From positions 1-5,521 of the forward strand of contig WLLZ01000116.1 in assembly GCA_009700485.1 (NCBI GenBank): a stretch of 5,521 nucleotides of DNA, read 5' to 3'. This document shows, piece by piece, positions 1-5,521 of this stretch. The position numbers were made by a program, and so were the translations under genes. Each line of letters opens with the position of its first letter. The first letter of the stretch is position 1. The notes under the pieces are model-generated. The model made no database searches. It was not told the origin of the DNA and was given only the letters and a program-made list of their open reading frames with translations. The stretch is from Actinomycetota bacterium (GTDB lineage Bacteria > Actinomycetota > Actinomycetes > S36-B12).

Positions 1-36
1 CCCGTAAATTTAAAATCTGACATTAGATTTACGGGG
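1..36 (-). terminator. Putative terminator hairpin after the operon, cut by the window edge
   Basis: A perfect 9-bp inverted repeat, CCCGTAAAT at 1-9 and ATTTACGGG at 27-35, begins one base after the last gene's TAA. The loop is 17 nt, longer than usual. A second, competing 6-bp stem is possible between 13-18 (AAATCT) and 25-30 (AGATTT) with a 6-nt loop. For minus-strand transcripts the base run after the stem lies outside the window, so a U-tract cannot be checked. On the plus strand the stem is followed by GTTATTT, so it might also stop a convergent gene from the left. The position is right for a terminator, but intrinsic termination is unproven. Confidence 0.5.
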
Positions 37-1722
37 TTATTTACGACGAAGTTTCGATCGAACTTTGCGCAATGACTCGGTAGCCCGCCAGGTGCGACTC
101 GATAAAATGGCTGATAACGCCGCGGTATCGGCCGCCGTGCCGCCTACCGAACTGGTCAACACCGTGGGTTGGGCAGCTATCCGCACAAAGAAATCGATTA
201 GGCCGGCGGCGAAGCCCTGCCAAGTGTGTTGGGCAATCACTTGATGCAGCTCCGCCACTCGTTGCCGCGCGGCATCATCACTCGCGAGTAGCTGCTCCAA
301 ATCGGCAGTGAAAGCATCGACCGACCAATGCTTTGGTAACCCGCTAATCCCGGCGATCTCCTTGAGCGGGCCAAAATCGGCAAATGTTGAAGGTGTGCCG
401 AGGATCGCGGCCTCATAGGGCACCAATCCGAAACCTTCGGCACTGGACGGATAAAGCACCGCGGCGGCATTGGCCAGCAGCCACGCGCGGCTCTTGCCCG
501 TTAGGTGGCCGACGGTGTGGGCGGCGCCGCGTAAATCAACATGTGTTGACAGCAGTGCATCCTCGGCGACTTTCGAGCTACTGCTCTTAACGTGCAATCC
601 GGCGAGCACGAGATCGCATGACTGCCCTGATTGCAGTACCCGCTGCCACACCGCGATCGCGAAATCGCGATTCTTATGCTGGAAGTCATTGCCGAGCACT
701 GCAACAAATCGTTTGCCGCCAAGTGCTGCGACGGTCGAATCCAGATCAGTATCTGGTGCATCAGGTGCACTAGCTCCGACAATGTGATCCAAGCCAAGTG
801 GCAGTGGTTGCACGCGCTGCGGATCAAGGCGCGGCACCTCCATCAGCAACCTATTTGCGACATCGCCACTAATCGCCGTAATGCCATCGACACTTAGCGC
901 AATGCGGCGCTGCAATGCCCGATAGGTGCCCCAGGCATCGGCGGAGCCGTGATAGCGCGGGATGTCGTAAGCAATTAGGTCAAGGTAGGTGGTTATCACC
1001 CGGCGACCCAAAGCGCGAGCATCACCAATATTGCTGCGACCATCAATTTGATTCGGATACCAAACGATGTCGCACTGCGAGATCTCTTCACCGGCTGCGA
1101 CAATGCGCACCCGGTCAAGGCCGGTTAGGTGTTGCGCGTACGAGGGCAGTTCTTTGATGCCCACAACGTAGATCGCCTCAATACGTTCATCCGCGGCCAT
1201 CGCGGTTATTGCTGCGGTAGTAAGCACCTGCGCGCCGGTTTCATGGGGCCCCAGCCAGGTAGCATCAACGGCAACGGTTAGTCGCCGACTTGGTTTACGG
1301 GTCTCCTGCGCCACGAAAGCAGCGCTACTTGGGTCAATGGCTTCCTGAGCGTCCATCGAAGCTAACGCCATGAGCGTGCTGGCTTTGGCGACGTCCATGT
1401 GGTCGGTCAGAAATAGGTCATGCCAAAGGCCGCGCTCAGCGGCGCCCAAGAACCAACTACCCAGGGCCACCTTGTCTTCATCCTCGGGTAGGACGCCAAC
1501 TAGATCTTGAGCATCTTCAGCAATCGCGATCAACACACCGGTCGGCGCGGTCGCCCGCACCCAAACCTCACCTGCTCCGGTACCGGCAACAAGGGAGCAG
1601 GTGACTATTCGCGGATCACTATCGAAGCGTTTGGTGAACTCACTCATTCGATCCATTGTCAGCAAGGCCGGATCACCCATCACCCGCAACATGCGTCCAC
1701 GCGAAGTCTTCAACGGCTCCAT
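37..1722 (-). CDS. GT4-family glycosyltransferase with a degenerate GT2-like N-terminal extension
   Basis: This is a retaining GT-B glycosyltransferase, probably acting on the same glycan as the tandem GT2 upstream. I chose ATG at 1722 (561 aa) because GAGG lies 7 nt upstream; GTG at 1725 gives 562 aa and would leave only 4 nt. Numbering here counts the GTG as residue 1. The GT4 part runs from about 148 to 515: the N-terminal half starts LTVAVDATWL (149-158) followed by a Thr-Gly (163-164), and the C-terminal half has GNDFQHKNRDFAI (345-357), a donor-binding-type loop, and the E-x7-E motif with E430 and E438 in EGFGLVPYE. Residues 15-116 resemble the later half of a GT2 domain but without its catalytic residues. 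The C-terminus (about 541-562), SSRTWRATESLRKVRSKLRR, is a Trp-Arg-containing basic tail similar to tails I associate with other surface-glycan transferases. There are no signal peptide or membrane helices. The gene overlaps the preceding stop by 1 nt and ends with TAA at 39-37, before a hairpin. Donor and acceptor are unknown. Confidence 0.88.
   Translation of the reverse strand: MEPLKTSRGRMLRVMGDPALLTMDRMSEFTKRFDSDPRIVTCSLVAGTGAGEVWVRATAPTGVLIAIAEDAQDLVGVLPEDEDKVALGSWFLGAAERGLWHDLFLTDHMDVAKASTLMALASMDAQEAIDPSSAAFVAQETRKPSRRLTVAVDATWLGPHETGAQVLTTAAITAMAADERIEAIYVVGIKELPSYAQHLTGLDRVRIVAAGEEISQCDIVWYPNQIDGRSNIGDARALGRRVITTYLDLIAYDIPRYHGSADAWGTYRALQRRIALSVDGITAISGDVANRLLMEVPRLDPQRVQPLPLGLDHIVGASAPDAPDTDLDSTVAALGGKRFVAVLGNDFQHKNRDFAIAVWQRVLQSGQSCDLVLAGLHVKSSSSKVAEDALLSTHVDLRGAAHTVGHLTGKSRAWLLANAAAVLYPSSAEGFGLVPYEAAILGTPSTFADFGPLKEIAGISGLPKHWSVDAFTADLEQLLASDDAARQRVAELHQVIAQHTWQGFAAGLIDFFVRIAAQPTVLTSSVGGTAADTAALSAILSSRTWRATESLRKVRSKLRRK
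1378..1677 (-). other. Degenerate GT2-like half-domain at the N-terminus of the GT4 protein
   Basis: Residues 17-116 line up by eye with the second half of a GT2 fold, including domain 2 of the neighbouring protein. GDPALLT (17-23) falls where the metal-binding NDDT strand sits, SDPRIVTCS (36-44) matches the strand after the following helix, TGVLIAIAEDAQDLVG (62-77) matches the usual hydrophobic strand, Arg and 'DELGGFD' helix, and ALGSWFLGAAERGLWH (87-102) matches 'NDVDFCLRSRAAGYRV'. The DXD aspartates and the acidic catalytic base are all missing, and so is the nucleotide-binding first half. It is therefore probably non-catalytic, perhaps a docking or acceptor-binding module. This rests on eye alignment only; a lineage-specific N-terminal domain of other origin is the alternative. 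Confidence 0.5.
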
Positions 1723-3470
1723 CACAGCGCCTCATAGGTTCGTTGTAGTTGCTGATTAAGTGCCGGGGAGTAATACGGGTCAAGGGCGTAGGCAGCAGCC
1801 CAGCGCTGATCGAATAACGCCTGCTCGGCGGGGTCAGACCTCTTGCGCGCCATGGTGGCCCCTTCATAGTGGGTGAAGTGGGCGTACGGCGTCCACGCTA
1901 CGCGATAACCAGCCGCGCGGGACCGCAGGCAGAAGTCAACGTCATTGAAATCCTTAGCAAAAGCGGTATCGAACCCACCCAATTCATCAAACACGTTGGT
2001 GCGAACGAGCATTGCCGCCGCGGTAACGGCGCTGTAGTTGCGCGGGGTGAGCACCGAACCGAAATAGCCCGGCTCCTTCGCGGGCTTGGCAACCCAAACA
2101 TGCGTCGGCCCGGTTGGCAGCAGCACCATCCCGACATGTTGTAAGCGGCCATCGGGATAACTGAGTTTGCACCCGGTAATACCAACGCCAGCAATCTGAC
2201 CAAGTTCGAGCAGTCGCGTGATCGGGTCGGTTTCGTTGGCCGTGGTGTCGTCATTAAGTAAGAAGACGTAATCACCTGTTGCTGCAGCGCGCCCGGTGTT
2301 GATGGCCTCCGAAAAGTTAAATGACTCGGTTTGGTAGACCACCTGCTTATCGGCGCCAGGCACCGGGGCTATCTCACCGGTGGTCACCACGATAATTTCT
2401 AGTTGCACCTTGGTTTCCATCTCGCGCAGTGAAGAGACTGCGTCTTCAACGAACCGGCCGGTCGCTGCTGCATTAGCCGTGCCGATGGTCGGGATGATGA
2501 CCGATACCAAATGCGCTGCGGAGATGCGCGGGTGCACCTCGTTTAATCCCGGAACTTTACTCGGCGTCGCTGTGCCACCATCGTCAGCGTTGGTTGCAAA
2601 GGTGCGATTCAAATACTCTTGTTGCGCCCGCGCGGTTGACTGCTGCGCCCATGGCTTCGCATCTATTGTCAGTGCGGTCGAACCACTCCACGCCCGCCAG
2701 TGATAGAGCGGCTTGGGGATATGCACGACATTGTGGAGATTAGGGAGTAGTCGCAGCGCGACATCAAAATCCTGTGCTCCGTCCATCTCGGGGCGAAAAC
2801 CTCCGATGGCTTCGACGATTTCTTTGCGAAACACGGTGAAGTGGCACAGATACATTTGCGTCAATAAGAGTTCGGGTGAAAAATCCGGCTTGGCATAGAG
2901 TTCAAAATGATTGCCCCGGGTGTCGATCTTATCCTCGTCGGAGTAGACGATGTCGACCGCGTTGCCCGCAGCCAATTGGCCTTCAATTGTCGCGGAGAAC
3001 TCAGCGAAGCAACGCCTGTCAAGTGCATCATCGTGATCAAGCCAGCCGAAATAATCGGTGGTGACAGCCGCGATGCCCCTATTGCACGCAGTCGAGATGC
3101 CTCCATTGGCATTTCGCAGCACTACGACCCGTACATCGGCCGCGTGCTTTGTCGTGAACTCATTGAGGTACTTAACAACTTCGGCATCGGTGGAGCCGTC
3201 ATCAGAGACAACAAGTTGCCAGTGCTGCGCACTTTGATTAAGAACCGAAGACAAGCACACATCAAGGTAGGAAACGGGTGGATTGAATACCGGCACTACC
3301 ACCGCGATCGCGATCGTGTTGGGCACTGACCCTGGCGTAGCGACTGCCGCTTCAGCCAACCAGGCTTGATACTGCTTGCCGATATTGCGCTCCCACATCT
3401 TGCGCTTGAGCCAGCGCTTGGCCCGCCCGGCCCGACGCTTCGCCTTGATCAGCAGGTTCTTCTCGGTCAC
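1722..3470 (-). CDS. Tandem family-2 glycosyltransferase (two GT-A domains)
   Basis: This protein is likely to add sugars to a growing surface glycan from nucleotide-sugar donors, in the cytoplasm at the membrane. It has 582 aa with two GT2 domains. Domain 1 (about 54-262) has VVVPVFN (57-63), DDGS (90-93), the metal-binding DHDD (145-148), SDEDK (177-181), QDFDVALR (233-240) with the likely catalytic base, and YHWR (256-259). Domain 2 (about 320-540) has SVIIPT (323-328), FNFSEAIN (384-391), NDDT (406-409), FNDVDFCLR (508-516) and THYEG (533-537), but has TTGE (363-366) where an Asp-containing motif is usual. Residues 9-24 are strongly basic (ten Lys/Arg) and could bind membrane lipid head groups. 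No signal peptide or membrane helix is seen. The start is GTG at 3470, 8 nt after the ATPase stop, with AGGTGG just upstream; the next Met is residue 25. The stop overlaps the start of the following gene. Sugar donor and linkage cannot be assigned. Confidence 0.92.
   Translation of the reverse strand: MTEKNLLIKAKRRAGRAKRWLKRKMWERNIGKQYQAWLAEAAVATPGSVPNTIAIAVVVPVFNPPVSYLDVCLSSVLNQSAQHWQLVVSDDGSTDAEVVKYLNEFTTKHAADVRVVVLRNANGGISTACNRGIAAVTTDYFGWLDHDDALDRRCFAEFSATIEGQLAAGNAVDIVYSDEDKIDTRGNHFELYAKPDFSPELLLTQMYLCHFTVFRKEIVEAIGGFRPEMDGAQDFDVALRLLPNLHNVVHIPKPLYHWRAWSGSTALTIDAKPWAQQSTARAQQEYLNRTFATNADDGGTATPSKVPGLNEVHPRISAAHLVSVIIPTIGTANAAATGRFVEDAVSSLREMETKVQLEIIVVTTGEIAPVPGADKQVVYQTESFNFSEAINTGRAAATGDYVFLLNDDTTANETDPITRLLELGQIAGVGITGCKLSYPDGRLQHVGMVLLPTGPTHVWVAKPAKEPGYFGSVLTPRNYSAVTAAAMLVRTNVFDELGGFDTAFAKDFNDVDFCLRSRAAGYRVAWTPYAHFTHYEGATMARKRSDPAEQALFDQRWAAAYALDPYYSPALNQQLQRTYEAL
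1730..1733 (-). promoter_or_regulatory. Ribosome binding site of the GT4-type gene
   Basis: GAGG on the minus strand sits in the last codons of the tandem GT2 gene (Tyr-Glu-Ala). It is 7 nt before ATG 1722 and 4 nt before GTG 1725, which favours the ATG. It is a weaker match than the other three sites; coupling to the upstream gene through the TGATG overlap may compensate. Confidence 0.6.
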
Positions 3471-3474
3471 TCCA

Positions 3475-3480
3475 CCACCT
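3475..3480 (-). promoter_or_regulatory. Ribosome binding site of the tandem GT2 gene, fused to the ATPase stop codon
   Basis: The ATPase stop TAG (3481-3479) supplies the first bases of AGGTGG, followed 4 nt later by the GTG start at 3470. The sequence TAGGTGGTGGAGTG offers two overlapping purine-rich registers, so the exact pairing is uncertain. It decides for the GTG over Met25. Confidence 0.7.
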
Positions 3481-4711
3481 AGCTAAGCCGAAACTGGGCC
3501 GGCAGTTGCACGAACCCTTGGCCGATCTCACCGGATTTACTGCGCACCGCAAACTCAACGGCGTCGTTCCACGAATCCAGCAACCGCGAGCCGGTGAAGT
3601 CAAAAACATCAATATGAACTCGGTACCGGCCCGGCAGCAACGGGTTATCAACGAGTGCGACATCAAAAACATTGTCGCCGGAGACCGTGCCCATGTCGAA
3701 CCCGAGTCGATGATTGCCAATCATGGTGACTAGTGGCCCGCTTTCATGTTGCAAAGCGATGCGCACATTTGGCCCCAGCACCGGCTCTGAAGTAATAAAG
3801 CCAATGCGGAACTGGAAGGTTGAACCCGTCTCGGCGTGGTTCATCGGGTTGCCCTCGACATCAACAATTGCGGCGGTGCGCACTCGAAGAGTTTGATCGC
3901 CGGGGCGGGCGTCTTCACCTTCGGCTCGCACCGCGGTGACTTCGGGATACCGCGCTGCCTCCTGCGAGTTAACTTTGCGCAGGTACGAAGCAATAGTCGT
4001 AGTCGGGGCCCCAAACTCCTGCATTTCACCGTGTTCGAGCCAGGCGATCTCGTCGCATAGCCCTTCGAGTTGGCCCAAACCGTGACTGACGACGATGATC
4101 GTGCGCCCCGACCTGCGTAGGGCATAAAGATGGTCGAAGCACTTGCGCTGGAACTCCTCATCACCAACGGCCAAAACCTCGTCGATGAGCAGCACATCAG
4201 GTTTCATATGGACGGCGACCGAAAACCCAAGCCGGACATACATACCACTTGAGTAATGCTTAACTGGATCGTTGATGAAGTCACCAAGACCGCTGAAGTC
4301 GATGATCTCATCGATAACGGCTTGGATCTCCTTTTTTGGCATCCCAAGAATCGACCCGTTCAAACTGATGTTTTCGCGCCCGGTCATCTCTGGGTGGAAG
4401 CCCGCCCCGAGTTCAATAAGTGATGCGACCCGACCATCTGTGGTGATCGCGCCTTCGGTTGGGCGGTAAATCCCGCCAATCATTTTCAGGATTGTCGACT
4501 TACCCGAACCGTTATGACCAATCAACCCATAGACACTGCCCTTAGGGATCTGCAGCGAGACACCGCGCACCGCCCAGAAATCTTCGGGCTTACTCGAACG
4601 CCCGCGCACGATGCGTTCTTTGATCGAATTGCGGCGATCCACGTTGCGCTTAAATCGCTTGCCCACACCTTGCATATCAACCGCGATCGGCATATTTGTT
4701 GATTCGCTCAT
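3479..4711 (-). CDS. wzt: ABC transporter ATPase for polysaccharide export, with Wzt-type C-terminal domain
   Basis: This is the ATP-hydrolysing subunit that powers glycan export with the Wzm-like permease. It has 410 aa: an ATPase domain (about 8-245) and a C-terminal region (about 270-405). Walker A is GHNGSGKST (65-73), the signature is YSSGM (153-157), Walker B is VLLIDE (173-178) and the switch His is H210 in VVSH. The stretch GAGFHPEMTGREN (102-114) is typical of the Wzt/TagH group of exporters. The C-terminal region is rich in predicted beta strands and includes LLPGRYRVHIDVFD (358-371), which resembles the Wzt C-terminal beta-sandwich; in characterised O-antigen Wzt proteins this binds the exported glycan, often its capped end. 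Short homologs used for galactan or teichoic acid export lack it or differ. The ATG at 4711 overlaps the permease stop by 4 nt and has AGGTGA 6 nt upstream; Met7 is a less likely start. The stop TAG (3481-3479) abuts the ribosome binding site of the next gene. The substrate is unknown. Confidence 0.93.
   Translation of the reverse strand: MSESTNMPIAVDMQGVGKRFKRNVDRRNSIKERIVRGRSSKPEDFWAVRGVSLQIPKGSVYGLIGHNGSGKSTILKMIGGIYRPTEGAITTDGRVASLIELGAGFHPEMTGRENISLNGSILGMPKKEIQAVIDEIIDFSGLGDFINDPVKHYSSGMYVRLGFSVAVHMKPDVLLIDEVLAVGDEEFQRKCFDHLYALRRSGRTIIVVSHGLGQLEGLCDEIAWLEHGEMQEFGAPTTTIASYLRKVNSQEAARYPEVTAVRAEGEDARPGDQTLRVRTAAIVDVEGNPMNHAETGSTFQFRIGFITSEPVLGPNVRIALQHESGPLVTMIGNHRLGFDMGTVSGDNVFDVALVDNPLLPGRYRVHIDVFDFTGSRLLDSWNDAVEFAVRSKSGEIGQGFVQLPAQFRLS
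3497..3901 (-). other. Wzt C-terminal glycan-recognition-type domain
   Basis: Residues about 271-405 of the ATPase form a separate region after the nucleotide-binding domain. It shows alternating short hydrophobic strands, such as TFQFRIGF (298-305), VRIALQHESG (316-325) and YRVHIDVFDFTG (363-374), and the 'PLLPGRY' turn (357-363) common to Wzt C-terminal domains. In studied O-antigen exporters this domain binds the finished glycan and sets which chain is exported. Here the ligand is not known, and no modifying enzyme that would create an end cap lies in the window. Confidence 0.72.
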
Positions 4712-5505
4712 AGCAACTCACCTATGTCTTCACTCCAGCGATTGAAGATCGCCAAGCCCGCCCAGAAAGTCAAGAAGCCACCAACAAGTAGTGCCAAGAT
4801 CACCAGAGCCGATGGAGCAATAAGTGAATACATCACCTCGTGCATGCTCTGCACGTACCACGACATTGGGTTAAGTTTCACTACCAGCGATAGCAATTCA
4901 TTTTGCCCATCGACCATGCTGATCGGATAAAGCACGGGGGTCAGGAAGTAAAGGGCACTGAGCACCACCGCGACGATATACATCACGTCGCCGAACCTTG
5001 CATTGATAATTGAAAGCACTAAGCCGATACCTTGCGCAAAAAGTGCGGTGCCGATCAAAATCGGGATTGCGAGAATCCAAGTCCAGCCGACATTGCGAAG
5101 CCAAAGAAACATCAGTACTAACACTGTCAGTTCCAGTAGCACCTGAATGAGCTGCACGATCGATGCACCGAGAATCGGCGCCCACGCCGGGAACTGAACT
5201 TTTTTAAGGAGTTCGCCATTTGACTTGAGCTGCGTCATCGAGAGATTCAGTAGACCCGAGAAGAGGTTCCAGGTCACCAAGCCGGTAAATAGGAAAGCCG
5301 CGTATGACGCGCCTTCGCCATTGCCTAGGTCTGGGGCCTTAATGCGAAAGACCAAACTGAAGACGGCGGCGAAAACCACCAAGATGGCAAGTGGCTGGAT
5401 CAAGGACCAGGCCCAGCCCAAGATGCTGGAGCGGTAACGGGTGGCGAAATCCCGGTTGGCAAAGGCCCCGATTAGAGCCCGTTGCCGGTAAAGGTCGGTC
5501 AACAT
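4708..5505 (-). CDS. wzm: ABC-2 type polysaccharide export permease (Wzm family)
   Basis: This is the membrane subunit of an ABC exporter that moves lipid-linked polysaccharide across the cytoplasmic membrane, working as a dimer with the ATPase encoded just downstream. The protein is 265 aa, a normal length for the family. Residues 18-40 carry the family's N-terminal signature (RDFATRYRSSILG, then Trp and a Pro at 38) just before the first membrane helix. I see about six hydrophobic segments, near residues 30-54, 68-90, 108-135, 142-166, 172-196 and 232-254. Other family-like motifs are KVQFP (102-106), NARFGDV (168-174), LTPVLYP (188-194) and LNPM (211-214). The ATG at 5505 is preceded by a good ribosome binding site, only 16 bases from the window edge, so the promoter cannot be seen. 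The stop overlaps the ATPase start by 4 nt (ATGA). The transported glycan cannot be told from the permease. Family assignment is confident; wzm is used as a family name, not a proven ortholog. Confidence 0.93.
   Translation of the reverse strand: MLTDLYRQRALIGAFANRDFATRYRSSILGWAWSLIQPLAILVVFAAVFSLVFRIKAPDLGNGEGASYAAFLFTGLVTWNLFSGLLNLSMTQLKSNGELLKKVQFPAWAPILGASIVQLIQVLLELTVLVLMFLWLRNVGWTWILAIPILIGTALFAQGIGLVLSIINARFGDVMYIVAVVLSALYFLTPVLYPISMVDGQNELLSLVVKLNPMSWYVQSMHEVMYSLIAPSALVILALLVGGFLTFWAGLAIFNRWSEDIGELL
4718..4723 (-). promoter_or_regulatory. Ribosome binding site of the ATPase gene, inside the permease coding sequence
   Basis: AGGTGA on the minus strand is 6 nt before the ATG at 4711. 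It is also read as part of the permease's last codons (Ile-Gly-Glu). With the 4-nt ATGA overlap this suggests translational coupling, which would help keep permease and ATPase in balance. Confidence 0.78.
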
Positions 5506-5512
5506 GTTGCCC

Positions 5513-5518
5513 CACCTC
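5513..5518 (-). promoter_or_regulatory. Ribosome binding site of the permease gene
   Basis: On the minus strand GAGGTG lies 7 nt before the ATG at 5505, a six-base match to the Shine-Dalgarno consensus. It supports this start as the true one. Nothing further upstream is visible, so I cannot tell whether the operon begins here. Confidence 0.8.
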
Positions 5519-5521
5519 TCC

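Noticed and set aside
1..75. An open plus-strand frame from the left edge to a TGA at 73-75, possibly the end of a convergent gene
   Set aside because: It gives only 24 residues with no recognisable motif, and it would run through the hairpin and into the end of the GT4 gene. It cannot be supported without the sequence to the left.
653..660. The palindrome GCGATCGC here and again at 3304-3311, as in the cyanobacterial HIP1 repeat
   Set aside because: Only two copies were found in 5.5 kb, both inside codons that suit the proteins (Ile-Ala repeats at the second). This is too sparse for a HIP1-type genome, and the proteins do not look cyanobacterial.
653..671. Two close TCGCGA sites at 657-662 and 665-670, as a possible operator
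   Set aside because: They lie deep inside the GT4 coding region, follow from ordinary codon choice there, and have no promoter nearby.
2907..3329. A 140-codon open frame on the plus strand opposite the tandem GT2 gene
   Set aside because: It is fully antisense to conserved GT2 motifs (DHDD, SDEDK, DDGS), its translation resembles no family I know, and it has no clear ribosome binding site. It is a shadow of the real gene.
1722..4711. A possible internal promoter or missing gene between the ATPase, GT2 and GT4 genes
   Set aside because: The gaps are 8 nt or overlaps, leaving no room for another gene; internal promoters within coding sequence cannot be judged by eye.
1..5521. CRISPR arrays, tRNA or rRNA genes, insertion sequences
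   Set aside because: No repeat-spacer pattern, no tRNA-like or rRNA-like segment and no transposase or terminal repeats were seen; coding sequence fills about 99 percent of the window.

Overview
The window holds four complete genes, all on the minus strand. They read from the right edge to the left and are packed into one apparent operon: an ABC-2 type polysaccharide export permease (Wzm-like, 4708-5505), its ATPase with a C-terminal glycan-recognition-type domain (Wzt-like, 3479-4711), a protein with two family-2 glycosyltransferase domains (1722-3470), and a GT4-type glycosyltransferase with an unusual N-terminal extension (37-1722). Junctions are a 4-nt overlap, an 8-nt gap and a 1-nt overlap (4 nt if a GTG start is used). 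Every start has a Shine-Dalgarno-like sequence, and in the three internal junctions it lies in or over the end of the gene before. The last 36 bases before the left edge hold an inverted repeat just after the final stop codon, a plausible transcription terminator cut by the window edge.

Role: this is part of a cell-surface polysaccharide locus of the ABC-transporter-dependent class. From family knowledge, the glycosyltransferases build a lipid-linked glycan on the cytoplasmic face of the membrane, and the Wzm/Wzt pair moves the finished chain across it. The three recognisable catalytic domains here (two GT2, one GT4) could make up to three linkages. No priming transferase, nucleotide-sugar enzyme, chain-capping enzyme or ligase is present, so the locus must continue outside the window or be completed elsewhere in the genome.

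Organism: probably an actinobacterium, a moderate to low confidence inference. It rests on the style of the tandem GT2 and Wzt proteins, the use of GTG for at least one start, strong GGTG-type ribosome binding sites and a GC content in the mid-50s percent by eye. That GC is lower than in most soil actinomycetes and would suit an aquatic or uncultured lineage.

Most distinctive points: (1) the first ~115 residues of the GT4 protein look like the C-terminal half of a GT2 fold that has lost its DXD and catalytic-base residues; (2) the ATPase carries a Wzt C-terminal domain, which implies recognition of a particular glycan or end group; (3) the second GT2 domain lacks the usual early Asp motif. 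The rest looks like an ordinary glycan export operon, and I see no evidence for an entirely new system.
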